Below the pieces are notes generated by a model. The model saw only the letters and a list, made by a program, of their open reading frames with translations, was not told the DNA's origin and did no database searches. 64,000 nucleotides of DNA from QHWT01 sp963755695 (GTDB lineage Bacteria > Acidobacteriota > Vicinamibacteria > Vicinamibacterales > 2-12-FULL-66-21), in NCBI GenBank assembly GCA_963755695.1, contig CAVWLB010000010.1, positions 1,798,001 to 1,862,000 on the forward strand, in the 5' to 3' direction. Shown piece after piece: positions 25,978 through 34,593 of this stretch; positions within the stretch are counted from its first letter, which is position 1, and every line of letters begins with the position of its first letter. A program made the position numbers and the translations under genes.

Positions 25978-26853
25978 ATGGCTGTTCCTGCGGTCTCATC
26001 AGAGCGCTCGACAATCATGACGGACATGCGGTCGGCGCTCGCGGCGCGGCGGGACGCACGGACAGACGAAGAGCGGCGCAACGGCACCCAGCAATCAGCC
26101 GACAAGATCATCGTCCGCGATCTCAACTTTTATTACGGCCCGAAGCGGGCGCTCGAGAACATCAACGTTACGATTCCGGCCAACCGGGTCACGGCCTTCA
26201 TTGGTCCGTCCGGGTGCGGCAAGAGTACGTTCCTCCGGACGCTCAACCGGATGAACGACATCATCGCGGGATCGCGAGTCGAGGGAGAGATCCGCATCGA
26301 CGACCGCGACATCTACGACCGCAGCACTGACGTGGTGGCCCTTCGACGCCGCGTCGGAATGGTGTTCCAGAAATCGAACCCGTTTCCAAAATCCATCTTT
26401 GAAAACGTCGCCTACGGACTCCGCCTGAACGGCATGGCCGGAAGCCGCTCGGAGCTGAGCGGCCGGGTCGAGCAGAGTCTTCAGGCCGCCGCAATCTGGG
26501 ACGAGGTGAAGGACCGGCTGTACGAGTCGGCGCTGGCACTCTCCGGCGGGCAGCAGCAGCGGCTTTGCATCGCGCGGGCGTTGGCCATCGAACCGGAAGT
26601 GCTGTTGATGGACGAGCCAGCGTCGGCTCTCGATCCGATTGCGACCCAGCGCATCGAGGAGCTGATCTATCAGTTGAAGGCGAACTACACGATCGTCATC
26701 GTGACCCACAACATGCAGCAGGCGGCGCGCGTGTCGGACAATACCGCATTCTTCTGGCTGGGTCGTCTCGTGGAATTCGGGCCGACCGATCACATCTTCA
26801 CCAATCCGACCGAGAAGCTGACCGAAGACTACGTGACGGGAAGATTTGGTTAG
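25978..26853 (+). CDS. pstB: phosphate ABC transporter ATP-binding protein
   Basis: 291 residues. The ATPase domain begins about residue 42: IIVRDLNFYYGPKRALENIN, Walker A GPSGCGKST (76-84), Q loop MVFQKSNPFPKSIFENVAYG, signature LSGGQQQRLCIARALA, Walker B VLLMDEPASALDPI and the switch His in VTHNMQQAARVSDNTAFFW. NPFPKSI and the downstream GRLVEFGPTDHIFTNP are PstB-specific. It energises PstCA encoded at 13621-15443. The charged N-terminal 40 residues are longer than usual, so ATG 26017 is an alternative start. Followed by phoU after 29 nt. Confidence 0.95.
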   Translation: MAVPAVSSERSTIMTDMRSALAARRDARTDEERRNGTQQSADKIIVRDLNFYYGPKRALENINVTIPANRVTAFIGPSGCGKSTFLRTLNRMNDIIAGSRVEGEIRIDDRDIYDRSTDVVALRRRVGMVFQKSNPFPKSIFENVAYGLRLNGMAGSRSELSGRVEQSLQAAAIWDEVKDRLYESALALSGGQQQRLCIARALAIEPEVLLMDEPASALDPIATQRIEELIYQLKANYTIVIVTHNMQQAARVSDNTAFFWLGRLVEFGPTDHIFTNPTEKLTEDYVTGRFG

Positions 26854-26882
26854 TCGAGGCTCCCCGATCACTGATTAAACAC

Positions 26883-27572
26883 ATGGCAACATCCACGGTT
26901 CCGCATTTTCAGGAAGAGCTCGAACAGCTCAAAGCGCGGCTTCTCGAGATGGGCGGCCTTGCCGAGGATCGCGTGCGCTCGGCGGTCAAGGCGCTCGTCG
27001 ACCGGGACGCGTCCCTGGTCGACATGGTGCTGTCGGGCGACCACCCCATCAACCAGCTGCATATCGAAATCGACGGACGCTGCTTCAGGATGCTCGCGCT
27101 GCACCAGCCGATGGCGGTCGATCTCCGCGCGATCATGTCGGCGGTCAAGATCAACACCGATCTGGAGCGGGTGGGGGACCTGGCCATCAACATTGCCGAA
27201 GCCGTACTTCGCTACCTTGGCCATGCGCCGGTCAAGGAGCTGATCGACATTCCACGGATGGCCGACATCGCTCAGAACATGCTGCGCGACGCGCTGGACT
27301 CATACGTCCGGCGTGACACGGCGCTGGCGCAGGCGGTCCTCGATCAGGACGATGCGCTCGACGGCCTGAAGACACAGGTGTTCCGCGAGCTGTTGACCTA
27401 CATGCTGCGCGACGCGCAAACCATCGAACCGGCCCTCGACCTGATCCTCGTTTCGCGTCACCTCGAACGCATCGGCGACCATGCAACCAACATCGCCGAG
27501 GACGTCATCTTCATGGTCTCCGCGCGGGACGTCCGGCACCACGCCAGCGAGAATCTGAGCAACCGCCGCTGA
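26883..27572 (+). CDS. phoU: phosphate signalling regulator PhoU
   Basis: 229 residues, all helical, two PhoU repeats. Repeat 1: GDHPINQLHIEIDGRCFRML, LHQPMAVDLRAIMSAVKINT, DLERVGDLAINIAE. Repeat 2: DQDDALDGLKTQVFRELLTY, LDLILVSRHLERIGDHATNI, AEDVIFMV. The E/D-R-x-x-D metal-binding motifs (LERVGD, LERIGD) are intact. PhoU links Pst transport to PhoR, repressing the Pho response in high phosphate. It is operonic with pstB. Confidence 0.95.
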   Translation: MATSTVPHFQEELEQLKARLLEMGGLAEDRVRSAVKALVDRDASLVDMVLSGDHPINQLHIEIDGRCFRMLALHQPMAVDLRAIMSAVKINTDLERVGDLAINIAEAVLRYLGHAPVKELIDIPRMADIAQNMLRDALDSYVRRDTALAQAVLDQDDALDGLKTQVFRELLTYMLRDAQTIEPALDLILVSRHLERIGDHATNIAEDVIFMVSARDVRHHASENLSNRR

Positions 27573-27657
27573 GCGCAGTCCGGCAGGATCCGGGAACCCA
27601 CGCCGCCTCGATCCTGCAATTACCTCAATTCCCACATAACTCGATAGAATAGTTGGG

Positions 27658-27834
27658 TTGCGCGCACGGGAAGCTTTGTGCGTCTATTGCCGCGAGCGGC
27701 GCATCGATCCGGCGTGGCAGCCATTCTGCAGTCAGCGGTGCAAGATGGCGGACCTGGGTCGATGGCTTGGTGAGGAATATCGTGTGCCCGCCGACACTCC
27801 GGCGGCGCCCGACGCGGACGAGGAAGAAAAGTAG
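27658..27834 (+). CDS. yacG: YacG-type zinc-ribbon protein (DNA gyrase inhibitor family)
   Basis: 58 residues, starting at TTG 27658; too short for routine ORF calling. Cys8-X2-Cys11 (LCVYCRERRIDP) and Cys24-X3-Cys28 (WQPFCSQRCKMADLGRWLGE) followed by EYRVPAD and an acidic tail match YacG, a small zinc protein that binds GyrB and inhibits gyrase. PFCSxRCxxxDLGxW is the family signature. It lies 14 nt upstream of the citrate synthase ATG and probably shares its transcript. Confidence 0.85.
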   Translation: MRAREALCVYCRERRIDPAWQPFCSQRCKMADLGRWLGEEYRVPADTPAAPDADEEEK

Positions 27835-27848
27835 CGCTCCCTCCTGCT

Positions 27849-29135
27849 ATGGCCGACACGCTCTCCATCACCGACAACCGCACCGGCAAAACCTACGAAG
27901 TTCCCATTCAGGACGGCACCATCCGCGCGACCGATCTCCGCCAGATCAAGGTCACGGCAGACGAGTTCGGGATGATGACCTACGACCCGGCGTTCATGAA
28001 TACCGCCGCGTGTCGGAGCAAGATCACCTTCATCGACGGCGACAAGGGGGTCCTCGAATACCGGGGCTATCCAATCGAGCAACTGGCCGAGAACAGCGAT
28101 TTTCTCGAGACCGCGTACCTCATCCTCTTCGGTGAGCTTCCAACCTCGCAGCAGTACGAGCGGTGGTCGCTGGAAATCACGCTGCACACGATGTTGCACA
28201 CCAACATCGCCAAATTGATGGAAGGCTTTCGCCACGATGCCCATCCGATGGGCATGTTCCTGAGCACTGTTGGAGCGCTCTCGACCTTCTATCCCGACGC
28301 CAAGGACATCTTCTCCGAAGCGTCGCGCCGGCTGCAGACCATTCGCCTGATCGCCAAGGCCCCCTCGATCGCCGCGTATGCATTCCGTCATTCGATCGGC
28401 CGTCCCTACAATCAGCCGGACAACGATTTGAGCTATGCCGGCAACTTCCTCAACCTGCTCTTCCGGATGACGGAGTTGAAATATCAGCCGAACCCGGTGC
28501 TCGAGCGGGCGCTCGAGGTGCTGTTCATCCTGCATGCCGATCACGAGCAGAACTGCAGCACCAGCACGATGCGCGCGATTGGCAGTTCGCACGCCGATCC
28601 GTATTCCGCGATGGCTGGAGCCGCCGCCGCGTTGTACGGCCCGCTGCACGGCGGTGCCAACGAGGCCGTCCTGCGCATGCTGGACGAGATCGGATCGATT
28701 CAGAACGTGCCCGCGTTCATCAAGCGGGTCAAGGCTGGTGAAGGCCGGCTGATGGGATTCGGCCACCGGGTCTACAAGTCCTACGACCCGCGCGCGAAGA
28801 TCATCAAGCGGATTGCCGACCTCGTGTTCGAGGTCACCGGCAAGAACCCGCTTCTCGAGATGGCGTTGGAGCTCGAACGAATCGCGCTCGAAGACGATTA
28901 CTTCGTCACCAGGAAGCTCTACCCGAACGTCGATTTTTACTCCGGCCTCATCTATCAGGCCATGGGCTTTCCGGTCGACATGTTCCCGGTGCTCTTCGCG
29001 ATCCCACGCACTGCCGGATGGATCGCGCAGTGGGAGGAGATGCTCACCGATCCCGATCAGAAGATCGCCCGCCCGCGGCAGATTTATGTCGGGTACACCA
29101 AGCGGGATTACGTTCCCAGGGAAAAGCGAAAATGA
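27849..29135 (+). CDS. gltA: citrate synthase (type II)
   Basis: 428 residues. Condenses acetyl-CoA and oxaloacetate, the first step of the TCA cycle. N-terminal beta domain (ITDNRTGKTYEVPIQDGTIR), KSKITFIDGDKG-type region, GVLEYRGYPIEQLAE, catalytic His in GPLHGGANEAVLRMLDEI, GFGHRVYKSYDPRAKIIK with the second His, and NVDFYSGLIYQAMGFP with the catalytic Asp. The length and N-terminal domain fit the hexameric NADH-sensitive type II class. A strong terminator follows. Confidence 0.96.
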   Translation: MADTLSITDNRTGKTYEVPIQDGTIRATDLRQIKVTADEFGMMTYDPAFMNTAACRSKITFIDGDKGVLEYRGYPIEQLAENSDFLETAYLILFGELPTSQQYERWSLEITLHTMLHTNIAKLMEGFRHDAHPMGMFLSTVGALSTFYPDAKDIFSEASRRLQTIRLIAKAPSIAAYAFRHSIGRPYNQPDNDLSYAGNFLNLLFRMTELKYQPNPVLERALEVLFILHADHEQNCSTSTMRAIGSSHADPYSAMAGAAAALYGPLHGGANEAVLRMLDEIGSIQNVPAFIKRVKAGEGRLMGFGHRVYKSYDPRAKIIKRIADLVFEVTGKNPLLEMALELERIALEDDYFVTRKLYPNVDFYSGLIYQAMGFPVDMFPVLFAIPRTAGWIAQWEEMLTDPDQKIARPRQIYVGYTKRDYVPREKRK

Positions 29136-29141
29136 TGGCAG

Positions 29142-29161
29142 GCCCGACCTCGAGGTCGGGC
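29142..29161 (+). terminator. palindromic terminator after gltA
   Basis: A 20-bp perfect palindrome starting 7 nt after the citrate synthase stop, giving an 8-bp GC-rich stem with a TCGA loop. A short TTTTG follows at 29166. The T tract is weak, so it may be an imperfect rho-independent terminator. Confidence 0.65.
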
Positions 29162-29236
29162 TAGATTTTGAGGACCTCGACGCGGGCTCGTGCCGGCTCG
29201 CCACTCGCCCGAGGCCACTATCGCGCTTACCGTCGC

Positions 29237-30118
29237 ATGAGAATAGGAATCGCCGTACTTCTCGCCGTCGCCGCGTGCTCGTCGATCCTGCAATCGTCGG
29301 CTGCAAAATTCGATGGCGGCCGCGCCTACGAAGACGTGCGGCAGATGGTCGCGATCGGGCCGCGTCCGTCAGGTTCCCCTGGCATTCAGCAGACCCGCGA
29401 CTACATCAAGAAGCAGCTCGCGTCGGCCGGATTGAAAGTCGAAGAGCAGCCTTTCGAGGCGGCCACCCCACTCGGTCCGATCCACATGGTCAATCTGCGC
29501 GCCACGCTTCCCGGCCAGGCCCAGAATCGTGGCCGGATCGTCATCGGCGGTCACTACGACACGAAGCTGTTCCACCAGTTTCCGTTCGTCGGCGCGAGCG
29601 ACGGCGGATCGAGTGCCGCGTTTCTTCTGGAACTGGCGCGCGCGCTCAAAGGCCGGGCGAATCCGCTACCGATCGAGCTGCTGTTCCTGGATGGCGAAGA
29701 AGCCGTCATCGAATGGCAGGGAACCGATCACACCTACGGCAGCCGGCACTACGTGCAGGAGCTGCAGCGCGCCGGCACGATCAAGGACATTCGCGCCTTC
29801 ATCCTCGTCGACATGATTGGCGATCGCGATCTGGACATCCGCCGCGAGCAGAATTCAACCCGGTGGCTGACCGATGCAATCTGGAACGCCGCGCGCCGGC
29901 TCAAACGCCCGGAATTCCTCGACGAGACGACGCCAATCGAAGACGACCATCTCGAGTTCCTCGCAGCCGGAGTTCCGTCGGTCGACCTGATCGACCTCGA
30001 CTACTCCGCCTGGCACCAGCCCGAGGATCGCCTCGACCGCATCGCGGCGGGCAGCCTTCAGGCGGTCGGGGACGTGCTGATCGCGGCGCTTCCGGCGATC
30101 GAGGCCCGGCTCAAGTAG
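29237..30118 (+). CDS. M28-family, glutaminyl-peptide cyclotransferase-like exported protein
   Basis: 293 residues. ATG 29237 starts a lipoprotein-like signal (IGIAVLLAVAACSS, lipobox-like Cys). The mature domain has the M28 zinc-site pattern: GGHYDTKLF, GASDGGSSAAFLLELARAL, LLFLDGEEAVIEW, FILVDMIGDRDLD, IEDDHLEFLAAGVPSVDLID and AWHQPEDRLDRI. The EDDH and WHQPED blocks are typical of glutaminyl cyclases, which form N-terminal pyroglutamate, rather than aminopeptidases. Periplasmic. Convergent with the DRE-TIM synthase (5-bp gap). Confidence 0.85.
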   Translation: MRIGIAVLLAVAACSSILQSSAAKFDGGRAYEDVRQMVAIGPRPSGSPGIQQTRDYIKKQLASAGLKVEEQPFEAATPLGPIHMVNLRATLPGQAQNRGRIVIGGHYDTKLFHQFPFVGASDGGSSAAFLLELARALKGRANPLPIELLFLDGEEAVIEWQGTDHTYGSRHYVQELQRAGTIKDIRAFILVDMIGDRDLDIRREQNSTRWLTDAIWNAARRLKRPEFLDETTPIEDDHLEFLAAGVPSVDLIDLDYSAWHQPEDRLDRIAAGSLQAVGDVLIAALPAIEARLK

Positions 30119-30123
30119 GCCGG

Positions 30124-31336
30124 CTACGATTCTCGCGCGATCTCTTTCTCGATCTCCTGGTCGGTCAACACGGCGGAAGAGGCCTTCGCCTTCGCGAAAA
30201 TCCGTTCGACCAGTTCGTCGGTTACCGGAATGCCACGCCGCTCGAGCCAGAACACCACGTTCGACTTCCCTGACATCGGCCCGACGTCGATCTGCTGCTC
30301 GCGCCCGATCAGGCTCGCGGGCACGCCCGAGTAGACCGCGTCGATGAGCGCCGCATCCTTCTTGCGGTACGCCTTGATGACGGCCGCAGCATGCACGCCC
30401 GTCGCGGTGCGGAACGCGTCGCGTCCGACGATGGGGTAATTCGGCGGAATCGGCACGCCGGTGGCGGCCGACACGGTTTCGCAGGTACTCGCAGAGCGCC
30501 GAGAGATCGCGCTCGATGTATCCCATCAGCACCAGGTTCATCAGCAGCGCGTCCATCGGAGTATTCCCCACCCGCTCGCCGATCCCGATCCCCGCGCCGT
30601 GCAGCCGCGTCGCTCCGGCATCGAGCGCCGCCAGCGAATTGCTGACCGCGAAATCACGATCGCGATGGCCGTGCCAGTCGATGCCGACGCCGCCGCCGCA
30701 CTCGTCGACGACGGTCCTGATGAATCGGACCACCGCCGCCGCCCCGGCCGGGGTCGCGTGCCCGACGGTGTCGGAGATGCACACGCGTTTCGCGCCCGCG
30801 CGAATCGCGGTCGAATACAGGGCGCGCAGCGAATCCGGATCCGCACGCGTGGTGTCCTCGGTTACGTACATCACCGGCAGACCTTCCCCGACCGCAAAGG
30901 TGATTGCATCCTCCGTCAGTTTCAGCAACTGGTCGAGGGTCCAGCCTTCCGCGTACTGCCGCAGCGGGCTCGATCCGATGAACGTGCAGCACTCGATCGG
31001 AATTCCCGCGCGTTGCGAGACTTCCGCAATCGGCCTGATATCGGCAATCACCGTGCGCGCCGCACAATTCGCCTGCACCCTCAACCGACCGTTCGCAATC
31101 TCGCGCGCAAGCCGCTCGACGTCGCGGACGACGTGGGCGCCGGCGCCTGGCAAGCCGATATCGGCGGTATCGATCCCCAGTCGATCGATCAGGTGCAGGA
31201 TCTTCAGTTTTTCCTCGATTGACGGGCACCGGACCGAAGGAGACTGCAGTCCGTCCCGCAGGGTCTCATCGTCGAGGAGGACCGTCACCGGCTTCTGGTC
31301 GGCGCTGCGGTTCCAGTCGTAGATCAGCGGGTGCAT
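30124..31336 (-). CDS. DRE-TIM metallolyase, 2-isopropylmalate/homocitrate synthase-like, one frameshift
   Basis: About 403 residues if corrected. It condenses acetyl-CoA with a 2-oxo acid; the substrate is uncertain. LLDDETLRDGLQSPSVRCPS gives the D-E-T-L-R-D-G metal/catalytic loop. ADIGLPGAGAHVVRDVERLA, IECCTFIGSSPLRQYAEGW, VCISDTVGHATPAGAA and DWHGHRDRDFAVSN (HxH metal ligands) follow, then GAGIGIGERVGNTPMDALL. After LCEYLR the frame shifts: an extra A in the AAA near 30477-30480. The sequence resumes as VSAATGVPIPPNYPIVGRDA and ATGVHAAAVIKAYRKKDAAL. Homocitrate or citramalate synthase are alternatives. No leu or lys genes adjoin. Confidence 0.78.
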
Positions 31337-31343
31337 GGATTTA

Positions 31344-31371
31344 GGGGCGACGGGCGAGGGGCGACGGGCGA
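31344..31371. repeat. short heptanucleotide array
   Basis: Four 7-bp units alternating GGGGCGA (31344, 31358) and CGGGCGA (31351, 31365) in the gap between two minus-strand genes. Confidence 0.75.
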
Positions 31372-31388
31372 AGCGCGGAGCCAGACAT

Positions 31389-31673
31389 CTAGGCGTCCGT
31401 GTGCCTGACGTGCTTTCGGTAGGTCCGCATCGTCACGATGCCTGCGAGGAAAACGCCGAGCGCCCATGCGGTCGAGAAGGCAATCGCGTCGATCTGGCCG
31501 CGATGGAGCACGGTCCGGATGTCGACACCACCGCCGAGGCCCGCCTGCGCCAGCGCCGTCTCCAGGAGGTACCCTCGCACCGTGTCGTGCATGCGCATGT
31601 CGTAGACACCGTTCCACACGACGAACGCCAGTGCGAGCCAGAGAATCAGCAGCCGCTTCTCGATGCGGTTCAT
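31389..31673 (-). CDS. small two-helix membrane protein
   Basis: 94 residues. Two hydrophobic segments (about 7-22, LLILWLALAFVVWNGVY; and 64-81, AIAFSTAWALGVFLAGIVTM) flank a short loop. The tail is basic and His-containing. ATG 31673 overlaps the stop of the FHA-PP2C gene by 4 nt, so it is translationally coupled to it. I do not recognise a family. It may be a membrane partner of the phosphatase; this is inference from coupling. Confidence 0.65.
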   Translation of the reverse strand: MNRIEKRLLILWLALAFVVWNGVYDMRMHDTVRGYLLETALAQAGLGGGVDIRTVLHRGQIDAIAFSTAWALGVFLAGIVTMRTYRKHVRHTDA

Positions 31674-33289
31674 GGTTGCTTCAGGCCGCTGTATCTCAGC
31701 ACCAAGGCGGTGATGTCGTCATTCTGCGGGGCGCCCTTGGTGAAAGCGCGGACGTCGCTGAAGATGGCCTGCAGCATCTCGGGCGGATCTCCCGAGAGGT
31801 GCTTCTGAGCGGTCTCCACGATGCGCGCTTCGCCGTACTCGTCGTTGCCGACCGACAGCGCCTCCGACACGCCGTCGCTGAACACGATCAGCCAGTCGCC
31901 GGGGGTCAACTGCACCGTCTCCTCGGTGAACGACGCCGCTTCGAAGAGACCGACAATCGGACCCCCGACTTCGAGGTGCCGGACACCGTTCTTGCCGACA
32001 AGCAGCGGTGGATTGTGACCGGCGTTGCAGTAGGTGAGCCGGCCGTCATGCTCGAGCGACCCGTACATCAGGGTGACGAAACGCGACTCGATCCCGCGTC
32101 GGAACAGCGCCAGGTTGACGCGGGTGATTGTCTGCGACGGCCGATCGCTCGACGCGGCCTGCGCAGCAAAGATCCCCTGCATCATCGCGCTCAGCAGCGC
32201 CGCGGGAGGTCCCTTTCCCGCCACATCGCCGAGGGCGAAGCCGAACGACCCCCCGGGCAGATCGACGTAGTCGAAGAAGTCGCCGCCGATCGATCGGCAC
32301 GGGATAGACGCGGCCGCCGCGCGGAAGAACGCGCCGATGCGACCAGCCTTGGGCAGCAGCGCCTGCTGGATCTCGGCCGCGATGCGCATCTCCTGCTCCA
32401 TCCGCGCCTTCTCCATCGTTTCTCGATAGAGCCGGGCGTTCTCGATCGCAACCGCCGCTTCGGTGGCCAGCGTCTCGAGGGCAGCGCGGGTGGAGTTGGA
32501 GACAATCGTTGCCTTTTCGCGGCTGTCGAGATAGAGGACGCCAATCCGCCGGTCTTCGCTGACTGCATCCGCCTTGTCGAGATAACGCACCAGGCGCAGC
32601 GGCACGCAGTGGACGTTGCGAATTCCGAGCGCAACGGTGCCCATGTGGACGTTGGCCAGCTCGCCGTCGAGCAGGTCGACCACGATCTTCGGCTCGCCGG
32701 TCCGAAACACATCGTCGGGAATCTTGCGGCTGGTGGCGAAGGTGGCGCCGGGCAGGGTCTGGCGGCCGCGAGCGCGTGCGAGCTTGAACTCCAGCTCGTT
32801 GTCCGGGTTGGCGAGCATGATGAACCCACGCTCGGCCCCGCTCACGTCGATTGCCGAATCCAGCACCAGCGCCAGCACGTCGTCGAGCACGCGGCCGCTG
32901 CCCAGCGCGCGCAATCCGTCGAGAAGCGCGGCAATCTGCCGCAGGTCGCCAATCGCGGTGGTCGTCGCGCGATCCTGCGCCTGAGACGTTTCGGCGACGA
33001 GAAACACCATTTCTGCGCCGCCGCTCCGGCCGAGACGGATCACGTCGCCATGGCTCAGCGTGTGTTCGGTGACCTGCTGATCGTTGACGTACGTTCCGTA
33101 ACGCGAATTGCGATCGCGAATCACGAACGCCTTGTCGCCGGCGGCAATCTCGGCGTGATCGCGGGAGACTTCGCTGCCGGCAAGACGCAGATCGTTGGTC
33201 TCCCGACGGCCGATCTCGAAGAGGGATTTCGAGATCGGCACGATCCGGCGTCCCAGGGCGTCGGTCACTTCCAATCGAGCATCTGGCAC
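31670..33289 (-). CDS. FHA-GAF-PP2C (SpoIIE/RsbU-type) serine phosphatase
   Basis: 539 residues, GTG start 33289. FHA domain (about 1-95): IGRRETNDLRLAGSEVSRDH, DRNSRYGTYVNDQ, which binds phosphothreonine. GAF domain (about 115-290): ERGFIMLANPDNELEFKLAR, RNVHCVPLRLV, IGVLYLDSREKA. A coiled linker (ARMEQEMRIAAEIQQALLPK) leads to the PP2C phosphatase (about 320-535) with IGGDFFDYVDLPGGSFGFAL, GDVAGKGPPAALLSAMMQG, FVTLMYGSLEHDGRLTYCNA, FSDGVSEALS and NDDITALVLRY metal-ligand Asp residues. It probably dephosphorylates an anti-sigma-factor antagonist; the partner is not in the window. Confidence 0.92.
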   Translation of the reverse strand: MPDARLEVTDALGRRIVPISKSLFEIGRRETNDLRLAGSEVSRDHAEIAAGDKAFVIRDRNSRYGTYVNDQQVTEHTLSHGDVIRLGRSGGAEMVFLVAETSQAQDRATTTAIGDLRQIAALLDGLRALGSGRVLDDVLALVLDSAIDVSGAERGFIMLANPDNELEFKLARARGRQTLPGATFATSRKIPDDVFRTGEPKIVVDLLDGELANVHMGTVALGIRNVHCVPLRLVRYLDKADAVSEDRRIGVLYLDSREKATIVSNSTRAALETLATEAAVAIENARLYRETMEKARMEQEMRIAAEIQQALLPKAGRIGAFFRAAAASIPCRSIGGDFFDYVDLPGGSFGFALGDVAGKGPPAALLSAMMQGIFAAQAASSDRPSQTITRVNLALFRRGIESRFVTLMYGSLEHDGRLTYCNAGHNPPLLVGKNGVRHLEVGGPIVGLFEAASFTEETVQLTPGDWLIVFSDGVSEALSVGNDEYGEARIVETAQKHLSGDPPEMLQAIFSDVRAFTKGAPQNDDITALVLRYSGLKQP

Positions 33290-33404
33290 AAAGTGGAGTT
33301 TATTACAGTCCGAGGCGCGATGCGTTATGCGGGAGGCGACGACGCGTGCCGGTCATGTCAGAAGTTTCAGTCTCGAATGCCGCGTCCAAAGCGGCCGCAT
33401 CTCG

Positions 33405-33698
33405 CTATCGTCGCCGACGCGCGATACGGATCACCAGCGTGAGCAGCGCAACCGCAACGAGGACGCCGGCAATCGTTTCCAGCCGCGTCGCCTCAGGCCC
33501 GGGCCCCATCGAGCGCCCGGCCATGCCGAGATACAGGCCGAGCAACAGCAGCACGACGAAGGCGACGATCGGCAGCAGGCCGCCCCGGCGCTGCCGGATT
33601 TGCGCAGGACGGCGCACCGGATCGGTCGTCGCGGCGCCACACCGGTAGCAGATGATGGCCTTGTCCGCGATCTCCGTCCCGCACTGCCGGCACTTCAT
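33405..33698 (-). CDS. zinc-ribbon membrane protein
   Basis: 97 residues. N-terminal zinc ribbon KCRQCGTEIADKAIICYRCG (CX2C...CX2C), a Pro/Arg linker, then two hydrophobic helices (about 42-60 GLLPIVAFVVLLLLGLYLG and 74-92). Common bacterial architecture of unknown function. ATG 33698 shares TGATG with the stop of the zinc permease gene, so it is cotranslated with the metal-uptake operon. Confidence 0.75.
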   Translation of the reverse strand: MKCRQCGTEIADKAIICYRCGAATTDPVRRPAQIRQRRGGLLPIVAFVVLLLLGLYLGMAGRSMGPGPEATRLETIAGVLVAVALLTLVIRIARRRR

Positions 33699-34588
33699 CA
33701 GGGAATTGTAATGCCCCTCGTCTTGCTTCCTTCTTCCCTCTTCCGTCCTTCGGCATACGCCGGTCTTATCAGCGGCTTCAGCATGGCCATCAGCGCGAGC
33801 ACGACGCCGAACGTGCACACGATCGTAGCGCCCGTGGGCATATCGAGCTGGAGCGACAGCCACACGCCCAGCGCGGACACCACAGTTCCCATCGTCCAGC
33901 CAATCGCGAGCCGGGGACCGATGTTCTCGGCGTAGAGCATCGCGGCCACGGATGGGACGATGAGATAGCAAAAGACCAGGAGCACGCCCGCCATCGAGAC
34001 GGACCGCGTCACCACGAAGCCGAAGGACACGTAGAAGAGGAAATCCCAAAACCTGAGACTGACGCCGGAAGCCTCCACCGCATCGGGATTCATGGAGATC
34101 GCCAGGAAGCGCTTCCGGTACACGAAATGGAAGACGCCGATCGCCGCATACAACGCGGCGGTCTGCCAGACCTCAGTCCACGACACCGACAGCAGATTGC
34201 CGACGAGCATGTCCTTCAGGTGCTCACCTTCAGAGGTGGACTTGCTCAAAGCAAGAATCGTGGCCGCGGATGCCACGGCGTACGAAATTCCGATGATTGC
34301 CTCCTGCGGGATTCGCGCGCGACGGCTGCGAATGGTCGCAAACAGTCCAGCGCCGATGATCGTGAAGACGAGGGCGATCCAGTAGACCGATGGCGAATGC
34401 GGGTCGCCGTCGGACCAGGGCAGCAGGATCGCGACTGTCGCGCCGAACGCCGCGATCTGCGCCAGCGACAGGTCCACGAAGATCACGCCGCGCTCCACGA
34501 CATGGACGCCGAGATAGGCGTGGATACCGGCAATCACCAGGCTCGCGACGAACGGCGCGGCCAGAAACGACAGGATGTCCCAGTTCAT
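33698..34588 (-). CDS. znuB: zinc/manganese ABC transporter permease (ZnuB-like)
   Basis: 296 residues, about eight transmembrane segments. Family signatures: LVIAGIHAYLGVHVVERGVI, FVDLSLAQIAAFGATVAIL, IGISYAVASAATIL, GNLLSVSW, and the later GVLLVFCYLIVPSVAAMLYA of the ABC-3 (ZnuB/MntB) permeases. A charged C-terminal tail. It follows the binding-protein gene by 5 bp. The ATPase gene expected in such operons is not seen between 31 and 37.5 kb. Confidence 0.9.
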   Translation of the reverse strand: MNWDILSFLAAPFVASLVIAGIHAYLGVHVVERGVIFVDLSLAQIAAFGATVAILLPWSDGDPHSPSVYWIALVFTIIGAGLFATIRSRRARIPQEAIIGISYAVASAATILALSKSTSEGEHLKDMLVGNLLSVSWTEVWQTAALYAAIGVFHFVYRKRFLAISMNPDAVEASGVSLRFWDFLFYVSFGFVVTRSVSMAGVLLVFCYLIVPSVAAMLYAENIGPRLAIGWTMGTVVSALGVWLSLQLDMPTGATIVCTFGVVLALMAMLKPLIRPAYAEGRKREEGSKTRGITIP

Positions 34589-34593
34589 GATGG

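Noticed and set aside
27732..29306. Long minus-strand frame (524 codons) opposite citrate synthase
   Set aside because: Arg/His-rich translation without motifs, fully antisense to gltA with strong family signatures; a high-GC shadow.
31466..33442. Plus-strand frame of 658 codons over the FHA-GAF-PP2C gene
   Set aside because: Compositional shadow; the opposite strand holds a complete multi-domain phosphatase.
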